DNA from: Oscillospiraceae bacterium
Lineage (GTDB): Bacteria > Bacillota > Clostridia > Oscillospirales > Oscillospiraceae
DNA length: 41,599 nucleotides
Direction: 5' to 3'
Assembly (NCBI GenBank): GCA_017632775.1
Contig: JAGBQR010000006.1
Coordinates: forward strand, 1 to 41,599
Made by a program: the position numbers and the translations under genes. Below are positions 8,069 through 14,870 of this stretch, piece after piece (position 1 is the stretch's first letter; each line of letters begins with the position of its first letter). The notes beneath the pieces are model-generated. The model had not been told where the DNA came from. It made no database searches and was given only the letters and a program-made list of their open reading frames with translations.

Positions 8069-9162
8069 CCCGTGCCTCCCAGTCCCTCCGTTCCATAGCG
8101 CTGCGCGAGCAGGTCACACAGTGCGAGGGCTGTGACCGAATCCACCACCACTCTCGCCCGGTGGATGATCGCCGGATCATGCCGGCCTTTCGGCACCAGC
8201 ATCGCGTCCTCGCCTTTTCGAAAATCCACCGTTTTCTGCTCCCTGAAGATCGTCGGGGTCGGTTTGACCGCACAGCGGAACAGGAGCGGCATGCCGTTCG
8301 TTATGCCGCCGTTGATGCCGCCGTTGTTGTTGCTCAGCGTCCGCACCTGCCCCCCTTCCATCCGGAAGGGATCATTGAATTCGCTCCCGCGCAGATCCGT
8401 TCCATCGAAGCCCGCTCCGAACTGGACACCCTTGATCCCCGGGATCGAAAACAACCCGTGGGCCAGGATGCCCTCCAGCGTATCGAACCAGGGTTCTCCG
8501 ACTCCTGCGGGGACTCCTGTGACCGCCGTCTCCAGGATCCCTCCTACGCTGTCTCCCTCTTTGGCCGCGATCCGGATCGCTTCCTGCATCTCGGCACCCG
8601 CTTTTTCATCCAGGACGGCAAACACTTTCCCGTTCAGTTCCCCGATATCTTCCTTCATATCGACGAATCCGCGGTCGCAGATGCCCGCACACCGGGTGAT
8701 GTGCGTGCCGATCCGGATCCCTTTTCCCTGCAGCGCCGCGATCGCCACCGCGCCGGCCGCTGTCAGCGCGGCAGTCACTCTTCCCGAAAAGTGGCCGCCT
8801 CCCCGGTAATCCTCAAAGCCATGGTATTTCACATAGGCGGTATAATCCGCATGTCCCGGTCTGGCCACGCTCCGCAGCAGCGTATAGTCCCCGCTCTGTA
8901 CGTTTTCGTTCGGAATGATTATGCACAGCGGTGTCCCGGTCGTCTTTCCTTCGAATACGCCGCTTACGATCTCGAAACGGTCTGCCTCTACCCTGCCGGT
9001 CGATATTTTTCCATAGGGTCTGCGCAGCTCGAGCTGTTTTGCTATCCTTTCCGGGAAGACCGGGATCCCGGCCGGCAGGCCGTCAAGGACCGCGCCGATC
9101 GTTTTCCCGTGACTCTCGCCGAAAAGTGTGATCTGCACGCTGCTTCCGAATGTGTTTTTCAT
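8053..9162 (-). CDS. aroC: Chorismate synthase
   Basis: Anti-1,4-elimination of phosphate from EPSP to chorismate, needing reduced FMN. The 369 residues begin MKNTFGSSVQITLFGESHGK with the catalytic His18, and contain RPGHADYT, HFSGR, SNNNGGINGGITNG and KGRHDP, all family signatures. This is the normal length of the family. An ATGA overlap with aroB upstream and a 16-base overlap with aroE/K downstream place it firmly in the operon. No flavin reductase domain is present, so it is the monofunctional type. Confidence 0.97.
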   Translation of the reverse strand: MKNTFGSSVQITLFGESHGKTIGAVLDGLPAGIPVFPERIAKQLELRRPYGKISTGRVEADRFEIVSGVFEGKTTGTPLCIIIPNENVQSGDYTLLRSVARPGHADYTAYVKYHGFEDYRGGGHFSGRVTAALTAAGAVAIAALQGKGIRIGTHITRCAGICDRGFVDMKEDIGELNGKVFAVLDEKAGAEMQEAIRIAAKEGDSVGGILETAVTGVPAGVGEPWFDTLEGILAHGLFSIPGIKGVQFGAGFDGTDLRGSEFNDPFRMEGGQVRTLSNNNGGINGGITNGMPLLFRCAVKPTPTIFREQKTVDFRKGEDAMLVPKGRHDPAIIHRARVVVDSVTALALCDLLAQRYGTEGLGGTGCFTD

Positions 9163-10163
9163 ATATGCACCACCTGTCCGATCGCTTCAATAAGGTCCTC
9201 CGGCCGGATATCCTCCAGAAGACAGTCTCCTGCTCTCTCCACGCGGACCACGGTGATCCTGCCGTGCGCCGCTTTTTTATCGTGGAGCATTGCCGCATAG
9301 ACAGCCTTCGGGTCCGCTTTCACTTCCGTCGGCAGTCCCAGTTCCGCCAGCACCGGCAGCAGCCGCGTCCGCACGCTCTCCGTACACATGGGGATCATGC
9401 CCAGCGCTACGCATTCTCCGTGAAGGAGGCCGGTGACGCTCTCGATCCCGTGACCGATCGTATGGCCGAAATTCAGGATCTTTCGCAGTCCGGTCTCTTT
9501 TTCATCAGTCTCCACGACCTTCTTTTTTACTCTCAGGGCAGCAGTCAGGACCGTTTCCGGATCCCGTACGGCCTCTCCGGTCTCAAACAGTGTGAACAGT
9601 TTCTCATCCGCGATCAGACCGGCCTTCAGCGCTTCAGCGAGCCCGTTCGCCGTATGCCTTGGTGAGAGTGTTTTCAATGTATCCGGATCGATCAGCACCT
9701 TCTTCGGCTGCCAGAACGCCCCGACCGTGTTCTTGACGCCGTCCAGGTTCACGGCGGTCTTTCCTCCGATGGAACTGTCCACCTGGGCAAGCACCGTTGT
9801 GGGAACATTATAGAAATCGATCCCCCGCATATAACAGGACGCCGCGAATCCCGACAGATCTCCCACGACCCCGCCGCCGACAGCGCACACGCAGTCCGAT
9901 CTTGTGAACCCGTTTTTCAGCATCTCCGAGAGAAGTCTCTCAAACATCTGCAGACTTTTGCTTCGCTCTCCCTGCGGGACCCTGCAGACCGTTGCCTGTC
10001 CGCACTGGTCCGCGACCGCTTCCGCATATTCCGCAGGAACCCCTTCATCGGTCACGACAAGGACCCTGCGGTCCAGATCCAGCTCACTTCCCGCTCTTGC
10101 GAGGCAGCCGCGTTCGATAAGGATATCGTAGCTGTGCGGTCCGAGATCCATCCGGATTATCAT
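9159..10163 (-). CDS. aroB: 3-dehydroquinate synthase
   Basis: Converts DAHP to 3-dehydroquinate using NAD and a divalent metal. The 334 residues contain CAVGGGVVGDLSGFAAS (NAD loop), NVPTTVLAQVDSSIGGKTAV, and the metal ligands in GLAEALKAG, NFGHTIGHGIE and LLHGECVALGM. The ATG at 10163 was chosen over an in-frame start 23 codons upstream: it gives an ATGA overlap with the pheA stop, the same junction style as its neighbours, and the usual N-terminus of the family. A GGGGGAG sequence sits just upstream inside pheA. Confidence 0.95.
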   Translation of the reverse strand: MIIRMDLGPHSYDILIERGCLARAGSELDLDRRVLVVTDEGVPAEYAEAVADQCGQATVCRVPQGERSKSLQMFERLLSEMLKNGFTRSDCVCAVGGGVVGDLSGFAASCYMRGIDFYNVPTTVLAQVDSSIGGKTAVNLDGVKNTVGAFWQPKKVLIDPDTLKTLSPRHTANGLAEALKAGLIADEKLFTLFETGEAVRDPETVLTAALRVKKKVVETDEKETGLRKILNFGHTIGHGIESVTGLLHGECVALGMIPMCTESVRTRLLPVLAELGLPTEVKADPKAVYAAMLHDKKAAHGRITVVRVERAGDCLLEDIRPEDLIEAIGQVVHI

Positions 10164-11272
10164 ACCTTCTCCCCCTGTACCGGGATCTTCTCCTCTGAGG
10201 GATACCTTCCCGCGATCTTCACCTGAGGACATGCACCCTGCAGTGCGCTCAGCATGCGCTTTCCTCTTTCCGACTGATCATTTCCTTCGACTTCCGCGTA
10301 GAAATAATACTGCCACGCGTGATCCTTCATCGGTCTTGACCTCAGAACACGCATATTGTAATCGTATGCGCTGATAACATTGATCGCCTTGGCAAGTCCG
10401 CCGACCTCATCCTTTACGGTAAAAAGAAGGATAAACGCGTTGTTTTCCCCGTTTCCTGCCGGGAAGCTCTCGCTCTTGGAAAGAACGGCGAACCGGGTCG
10501 TGTTCGAGCGGTCCTCATTGATATCGTGATCCAGGATGCTCAGTCCATACAGTTCCGCCGCCTCTTCGCTGGCGATCGCCGCTGTGTATCTGTCCTCTTT
10601 CTCCGCCACCGTCCGGGCCGCAACCGCCGTATTCACTGCAGTCTGCACCTCAAATCCGTTTTTCCGCAGATATTCCTGGCACTGCATCAACGCCTGCGGA
10701 TGGCTGATCACTTTACGGATCTCTTCCTTCCGTACTCCCGGAAGCCCGATGAGATTCTGCGTCACGGGCAGGCTGTAGACCGCGTTCACATAGAGTGAAC
10801 CGCCCAGCATCAGGTCGATCACCTGTCCCACCTCTCCCGCACGGCTGTTCTCGATCGGGAGAACGGCAAGGTCACAGTCCCCTTTTTCCGCCGCTTTGTA
10901 CGCTTCCTCAAAGGAAGGGTATGCCAAGAGCGTTCCGTCCGGAAATATCTTTTTCGCAGCGATCTGGGCAAAGGCACCGTCGACCCCGCTGTAGGCGATC
11001 CTCTGCCCGTGCAGCAGTCTGTGCTGATACCGCTTGCTGATATCCATCGTATCCTGAAGGAAGCGGATATAATACGGTCTCAGTTCCGCGTCCCCGATCC
11101 CGGTGATCTGGTGCTCGATATTCTTTTTCTCCTGCGCCGGGTCTTCGATCGGAAGACCCCGCTCCCGTTTGTATGCCGCCACTTCGCGGACCGCTTCCAT
11201 CCTCTTCAGGAACAAGCGTGCCATCTGTTCATCCGCTTCACGGATCAGGTCCCGCGCTTCCCGGATATCCAT
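10160..11272 (-). CDS. pheA: Bifunctional chorismate mutase / prephenate dehydratase (P-protein)
   Basis: Rearranges chorismate to prephenate and dehydrates it to phenylpyruvate, the precursor of phenylalanine. The 370 residues comprise a helical AroQ-type mutase (1-85), a prephenate dehydratase domain (91-275, with GVDGAFAQ, PIENS, and the catalytic NTTRF at 257-261) and a C-terminal ACT domain (about 277-360) for Phe feedback. The ACT signature usually read as ESRP is here LRSRP (310-314), an Arg replacing Glu. It is the first structural gene, 39 bases after the leader terminator stem, with GGGAG 8 bases before the ATG. Its mutase supplies prephenate for tyrA too, since tyrA lacks a mutase domain. 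Confidence 0.96.
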   Translation of the reverse strand: MDIREARDLIREADEQMARLFLKRMEAVREVAAYKRERGLPIEDPAQEKKNIEHQITGIGDAELRPYYIRFLQDTMDISKRYQHRLLHGQRIAYSGVDGAFAQIAAKKIFPDGTLLAYPSFEEAYKAAEKGDCDLAVLPIENSRAGEVGQVIDLMLGGSLYVNAVYSLPVTQNLIGLPGVRKEEIRKVISHPQALMQCQEYLRKNGFEVQTAVNTAVAARTVAEKEDRYTAAIASEEAAELYGLSILDHDINEDRSNTTRFAVLSKSESFPAGNGENNAFILLFTVKDEVGGLAKAINVISAYDYNMRVLRSRPMKDHAWQYYFYAEVEGNDQSERGKRMLSALQGACPQVKIAGRYPSEEKIPVQGEKV

Positions 11273-11310
11273 TCCTGCTCTCCCTTCATTTCCTGCTGAT
11301 TTCCCGAAAC

Positions 11311-11348
11311 ATAAGAAAAACCGGCCCTGTCCGGAGAACAGGGCCGGT
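11311..11348 (-). terminator. Attenuator (intrinsic terminator) in the aromatic operon leader
   Basis: Read on the minus strand, an 11-bp perfect GC-rich stem (11338-11348 with 11320-11330, 7-base loop) is followed by TTTTCTT. It lies between the leader peptide stop (11380) and the pheA start (11272), so it can stop transcription before the eight-gene operon. A competing pairing is possible: bases 11378-11387, around the leader stop codon (CTGTC...GAAC), can pair with 11327-11339 (GTTC...GACAG), which would break the terminator. The antiterminator is inference. Confidence 0.88.
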
Positions 11349-11379
11349 CGGTATCCTCACAGATCGCTCCCGGTCACGT

Positions 11380-11478
11380 TCAGACAGCTTTTTGTTTTCG
11401 GGCATTCCAAACAAAGCCCCCAAAAAAGCGGACGAACGAATACGAATAGGAATATGCCTCTGCTTTCACTTTTTTCAT
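11380..11478 (-). CDS. Aromatic-codon leader peptide of the pheA-aro operon
   Basis: A 32-codon open reading frame between the promoter and the attenuator. The peptide starts MKKVKAEAYSYSYSF and continues VRFFGGFVWN before a basic tail ending KAV. Eight of 32 residues are aromatic: three Tyr (alternating with Ser), four Phe and one Trp. Such clustering next to an intrinsic terminator ahead of Phe and Tyr biosynthesis genes is the hallmark of a translation-sensing leader like PheL or TrpL. Stems 11449-11458 with 11401-11408 enclose the Tyr/Phe codons. The Shine-Dalgarno is weak (GGGAAG, 12 bases away). Expected: charged Tyr/Phe tRNA lets the ribosome reach the stop and the terminator forms; stalling favours readthrough. 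The reading frame is seen directly; the mechanism is inferred. Confidence 0.82.
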   Translation of the reverse strand: MKKVKAEAYSYSYSFVRFFGGFVWNARKQKAV

Positions 11479-11524
11479 CCCGATCAGCTTCTTCCCTTTT
11501 GCACTTTAAACCGTTAATGCTGAT

Positions 11525-11553
11525 ACATTAGCACCATTCCATCGGCAAGTCAA
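11525..11553 (-). promoter_or_regulatory. Promoter of the aromatic amino acid operon
   Basis: On the minus strand TTGACT (11548-11553), exactly 17 bases, then TAATGT (11525-11530). Transcription would begin near 11518, giving about 40 untranslated bases before the leader peptide and about 200 bases before the terminator tail. The 5' end (11519-11524) can pair with 11483-11488 just ahead of the leader ATG. Confidence 0.75.
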
Positions 11554-11579
11554 GCTTTTTCCCTCGTTTGGAAGCTCCG

Positions 11580-12164
11580 TCATGCCCCGCCCAGCCGGAA
11601 TACGATCCCGCATATCGCCGCAAACGCGATGAAAACGATCGGATGCAGTTTCTTCAGCGGCTTCACCCAGTTCGTGAGAACGAACAGAACGGCAAAGAGC
11701 AGAATGTTTTTCCAGCGGAAGAGATCGGTCAGCGCTCCGGTGCTTGAAAAGAGCGCCGTATCCGCCAGGACCAGGACGAGGACCGACCATCCCGCCGCGG
11801 TGATCAGTCCGGTGGAGGCCGGTCTGAGCATGTAGAACGCCGCATCCACATAGCGGTTGTTCCGGAATGCGTTCAGTGCCGCCGCTACGATCAGGATCAC
11901 GATCACACTGGGTGTGACGAGGCCGATCGTCGCGCAGATGCTGCCCGGAACACCGGCGCAGGTATATCCGACATAGGTCGCCATATTCACGCCGATCGGG
12001 CCGGGCGTCGATTCCGACACAGCCAGCATGTCTGCGACCTGGGCTGTCGTGAACCATCCGGTCCTGCTTCCAAGGCTGTACAGGAAAGGAAGCGTTGCCA
12101 GACCGCCGCCTACGGAGAACAGTCCGATCTGAAAGAATTCCCAGAAAAGCCGGAGAAGGATCAC
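11580..12164 (-). CDS. Chromate transporter family protein, second half-size subunit
   Basis: A 194-residue membrane protein of the CHR (chromate ion transporter) family in its short, single-domain form. It has the family start FWEFFQIGLFSVGGGLATLPFL (first half 8-19) and the STPGPIGVNMATYVGY motif, plus about six hydrophobic segments. Short CHR proteins act as pairs of tandem half-transporters. Its partner lies immediately upstream with a 4-base ATGA overlap. Chromate efflux is the family label; the true substrate in an anaerobe may be another anion. No terminator is visible between its stop and the aro operon promoter. Confidence 0.85.
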   Translation of the reverse strand: MILLRLFWEFFQIGLFSVGGGLATLPFLYSLGSRTGWFTTAQVADMLAVSESTPGPIGVNMATYVGYTCAGVPGSICATIGLVTPSVIVILIVAAALNAFRNNRYVDAAFYMLRPASTGLITAAGWSVLVLVLADTALFSSTGALTDLFRWKNILLFAVLFVLTNWVKPLKKLHPIVFIAFAAICGIVFRLGGA

Positions 12165-12718
12165 TGCTGTCCCTCCTTTCTTCCCTGAACAAAGACCCGG
12201 GTCACGATCCCAAGCACGCCCGCAGCCAGAACAAACACGACCGGGGAGACATTCCGGAACACGATGGCACAGACGGCAACAACGACGAAAACAATGCCCG
12301 TCAGCTTGTCAACGACTGATTTTTTCAGCAGTTTCACAACGGAATTGATGATCAGGACGCAGACTGCCACGCGGATCCCCGCAAACGCATTCCGCACCGC
12401 CGGGATCTCTGCAAAGTTGCTCAGGACGGCGGCAATGACCGTGATGATGATCAGACTCGGGGCAATGACTCCCAGTGTCGCCAGAATCCCGCCTGCCGCT
12501 TTTGCCTTTCTGCAGCCGACGAACGTGGCGGTGTTCACAGCGATAACACCCGGAGTGCACTGTCCGATCGCGAAGTAATCGAGGATCTCCTCTTCCGTCA
12601 CCCATTTTTTCTTTTCCACCAGTTCCCGCTGAAGCATCGGGAGCATGGCATATCCGCCGCCGAACGTAAATGCGCCGATACGGAAAAAAGTACAGAACAG
12701 ATCCAGCAGAAGGGGCAT
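12161..12718 (-). CDS. Chromate transporter family protein, first half-size subunit
   Basis: A 185-residue short-chain CHR protein, the partner of the following gene. It shows FFRIGAFTFGGGYAMLP (11-27) and CTPGVIAVNTATFVG, and about six membrane helices. The two halves differ in their conserved loops (Phe-rich against Leu-rich), as expected for heterodimeric half-transporters inserted in opposite orientation. AGGAG precedes the ATG at 12718. A promoter overlapped by an inverted repeat lies just upstream. Confidence 0.85.
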   Translation of the reverse strand: MPLLLDLFCTFFRIGAFTFGGGYAMLPMLQRELVEKKKWVTEEEILDYFAIGQCTPGVIAVNTATFVGCRKAKAAGGILATLGVIAPSLIIITVIAAVLSNFAEIPAVRNAFAGIRVAVCVLIINSVVKLLKKSVVDKLTGIVFVVVAVCAIVFRNVSPVVFVLAAGVLGIVTRVFVQGRKEGQQ

Positions 12719-12741
12719 AAACTCACTCCTTTTGAAAGCAC

Positions 12742-12793
12742 GCGCTGATTCGATATTGAATCTATAATATCAGCGCACTCTGTCAAAAGTCAA
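12742..12793 (-). promoter_or_regulatory. Promoter and candidate operator of the chromate transporter pair
   Basis: On the minus strand TTGACT (12788-12793) is 18 bases from TATTAT (12764-12769). The minus 10 element sits inside an inverted repeat: GCGCTGAT (12742-12749) and ATCAGCGC (12769-12776), with a second nested pair GATTC/GAATC (12746-12750 and 12757-12761). A repressor bound there would block the promoter. No regulator gene is adjacent. Confidence 0.55.
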
Positions 12794-12869
12794 TACAGGC
12801 TCCCGGAGAAGAACGCCGCCCTTCTTTCAGGCTCTTCTGCGGAAGACTCCGCTTCTTTCGGGACACCAT

Positions 12870-12908
12870 CCGCCCGGACCTGTTTGGACACGGGCGGGCT
12901 TTGTTTTC
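12870..12908 (+). terminator. Terminator-like hairpin upstream of the NUDIX gene
   Basis: CCGCCCG (12870-12876) and CGGGCGG (12891-12897) form a 7-bp stem followed by GCTTTGTTTTC on the plus strand. No plus-strand gene lies upstream, so its role is unclear; it may insulate the NUDIX promoter from stray transcription. Confidence 0.35.
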
Positions 12909-12910
12909 GA

Positions 12911-12939
12911 TTGACACGGGCCGCGTGTTCGCGTAAAGT
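12911..12939 (+). promoter_or_regulatory. Promoter of the NUDIX hydrolase gene
   Basis: Perfect TTGACA (12911-12916), 17-base spacer, TAAAGT (12934-12939). The start codon is 20 bases downstream with GGGGGTG between, so the untranslated leader is very short. Confidence 0.7.
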
Positions 12940-12959
12940 TATCCCAGGGGGTGAAATGA

Positions 12960-13535
12960 ATGGAGTTTCTCCGTATTGAGCGAAAAGATACCGGCCGCTT
13001 CCTCCACCGTTACGACATCCATTACCGGGAAACAGACGGGACAGAAAAAGTATATGAAATGGTGAGTCGTGATCCCGGTCTCGACTCCCATGAGGCGCTT
13101 CTCAATCATCCTACCGATGCGGTGATCGCTGTCCTGACGGATGAATCCGACCAGCATCTCCTTCTCCTGCACGAGTTCCGCCTGGAGCAGGGGGAAGCCA
13201 TCTACGGACTGCCCGGCGGTCTGCTGGAGGACGGTGAGGAGCCCGTAGCCTGCCTTGCCCGCGAGCTTGCGGAAGAAACCGGGCTCCGGCTTACGGAAGT
13301 CACCGAAGTATTCCCGCCTTCCCCTTGCTGTGTAGGCATAAGCAATGAGCGTGCGATCTGTGTTTTCGGCCATGCATCCGGCACGATCCGGCCTTCCGAC
13401 AGCGCGGATGAGGAGATCGAAGCCCGCTGGTTCACCCGGGAAGAGATCCTGCAGCTCCACAAAACCGAAAAACTCGGCTCCTGGGCCCTTGCCTTCAGCT
13501 GGGTATGGGCTCACGGATGCTTTCCCGGCGCATGA
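12960..13535 (+). CDS. NUDIX hydrolase (ADP-ribose pyrophosphatase-like)
   Basis: 191 residues with a complete Nudix box: a Gly, five residues, Glu, then RELAEETGL, the Glu residues of which bind the catalytic Mg ions. The upstream region ILHEFRLEQGEAIYGLPGG-type sequence (here LLHEFRLEQGEAIYGLPGG in part) and the C-terminal EIEARWFTREEI match the ADP-ribose/nucleotide-sugar pyrophosphatase branch, which cleaves the diphosphate bond of ADP-ribose or NDP-sugars. Substrate assignment is from family resemblance only. It stands alone with its own promoter, ahead of the ROK regulator promoter; no clear terminator is seen in between. Confidence 0.85.
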   Translation: MEFLRIERKDTGRFLHRYDIHYRETDGTEKVYEMVSRDPGLDSHEALLNHPTDAVIAVLTDESDQHLLLLHEFRLEQGEAIYGLPGGLLEDGEEPVACLARELAEETGLRLTEVTEVFPPSPCCVGISNERAICVFGHASGTIRPSDSADEEIEARWFTREEILQLHKTEKLGSWALAFSWVWAHGCFPGA

Positions 13536-13637
13536 CCGGATGACCTTGACCCCGAAAGATCCGTCCCTCTGTTCTGTCCGCGGCCGTGTCTTCTGAAAGC
13601 ACATTAATTCTGCTATTGTATTTATTTTATTATAATA

Positions 13638-13666
13638 TTGAAAATTATATCTCCCTTTGCTATACT
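13638..13666 (+). promoter_or_regulatory. Promoter of the ROK regulator and redox cassette
   Basis: TTGAAA (13638-13643), 17 bases, TATACT (13661-13666). The region is strikingly AT-rich compared with its surroundings. A TATAAT at 13631-13636 with a poor minus 35 could be a second start. Confidence 0.65.
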
Positions 13667-13695
13667 TTATTCTGTAAGAACCATTTTATTCTGTA
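13666..13695 (+). repeat. Perfect 11-bp direct repeat, candidate operator of the ROK regulator
   Basis: TTTATTCTGTA occurs at 13666-13676 and again at 13685-13695, a period of 19 bases, roughly two helical turns. The first copy abuts the minus 10 element and the second ends just before the GGGGGG ribosome binding site. A degenerate third copy is at 13604-13614. The position fits autorepression by the downstream ROK protein. Confidence 0.55.
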
Positions 13696-13709
13696 TTGGG
13701 GGGATGCTG

Positions 13710-14852
13710 ATGTATCAGCCAAAAAGCCTTCATGAAATACGCATCTATCACAGCCGGATCATTATGTCGGTCCTCCGCCAGAACGGACCCATGACAAAAA
13801 ACGATCTTGCTCTCAAGACCGGACTCAGTCTTTCGTCGGTCACCAATATCCTGAAGATCCTTACCGAACGGAAACTCGTTACTCTCGGAGACAAGATCGA
13901 CTCCTTCGCCGGCAGGCCCGCGACCTATATCGTTCCGGTGCTGGATGCTGTTTATTCCATCGGGATCGATGTCACACAGTATCATGTGCGCTTTGCCCTT
14001 ATGAACCTTGGAGAACCGATACTCGCTTTCGATAAGCACGAAATCCTGTTCGAGAACACAGATGCGTACTGGGACCGGATCGCCGCATGGCTGGAAGCGT
14101 TTATTGACAGCAATGAGGTCGACCGGGAAAAAATCGGCGGCGTCAAGATGGCTACGCGTGTTTCCGTTCCGTATAATGAACGCAAAGGGGTCATCCCCAT
14201 CCTTCTCGATCGCGCGCCGGTCATGATCGACATCGATGACATCAGCAGAAAGTTCAGCAAGTACAATTTTGAGTTCATTCTGAACACCAAGGTCGCCGGC
14301 GCAGTATACGGGCTCTGGGAAGAAAAGGAATTGTCGGACTATGTTTCCCTGTCCATCGGAAGCACCGTGGGCGGATGTGTTGTCCGGAACTACGAACCGC
14401 TGAATGTCATGGATATGAGCGACACCTACGGGCATATGGTCGTTCGTCCGGACGGCAGGATGTGTTCCTGCGGCAGACGGGGATGCCTGGAGGCACAGTG
14501 TTCCTCCAGCAGCCTTTTCCGGCGTCTGGGCTTCACCTCGGAAGAAGCGTTTTTCCAGGCGCTGGACCAGGGTGATGAGCGGTGCCGGGAAAGCTGGGAA
14601 GGCTACCTGGACGATCTGACTGTCGCGATCAACAATCTGTTCATGGCATACGATCTTGACATCGTGATCAGCGGATCCATGGCACCGTACCTGGAAATGC
14701 GCCGGGATGAACTCGATCGCCGTCTTTTCAGGGAGTATGCGCTGTTCCCGATCCGGAAACAGCTGGTTTTCAGTCACGACGGAGAATATGCCGCAGCGAT
14801 CGGCTCCGCCGCTGTCGTGATCAATTCGTTTCTGTCTGATAAAGTAAAGTAA
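13710..14852 (+). CDS. ROK-family transcriptional regulator
   Basis: 380 residues: an N-terminal winged helix-turn-helix (about 10-65, with GPMTKNDLALKTGLSLSSVTNILK in part) and a C-terminal ROK sugar-kinase-like domain. The zinc-binding CSCGRRGCLEAQC (252-264) with His242 is intact. The DxGGT ATP/phosphate loop is degraded to IGIDVTQYHVR, so it is a NagC/XylR-type repressor and not a kinase. Such proteins usually sense a sugar or sugar acid. The ATG at 13710 was preferred to the ATG at 13704 because the GGGGGG site (13698-13703) directly abuts the latter. Only 18 bases separate its stop from the next gene, so it is probably autoregulated with the redox cassette. Confidence 0.85.
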   Translation: MYQPKSLHEIRIYHSRIIMSVLRQNGPMTKNDLALKTGLSLSSVTNILKILTERKLVTLGDKIDSFAGRPATYIVPVLDAVYSIGIDVTQYHVRFALMNLGEPILAFDKHEILFENTDAYWDRIAAWLEAFIDSNEVDREKIGGVKMATRVSVPYNERKGVIPILLDRAPVMIDIDDISRKFSKYNFEFILNTKVAGAVYGLWEEKELSDYVSLSIGSTVGGCVVRNYEPLNVMDMSDTYGHMVVRPDGRMCSCGRRGCLEAQCSSSSLFRRLGFTSEEAFFQALDQGDERCRESWEGYLDDLTVAINNLFMAYDLDIVISGSMAPYLEMRRDELDRRLFREYALFPIRKQLVFSHDGEYAAAIGSAAVVINSFLSDKVK

Positions 14853-14870
14853 AGAGTGGAGGACTTTCTT

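Noticed and set aside
11380..11518. T-box riboswitch as the regulator of the aromatic operon
   Set aside because: No conserved T-box core sequence or specifier stem was recognised in the short leader (about 200 bases), while a strongly aromatic reading frame is present.
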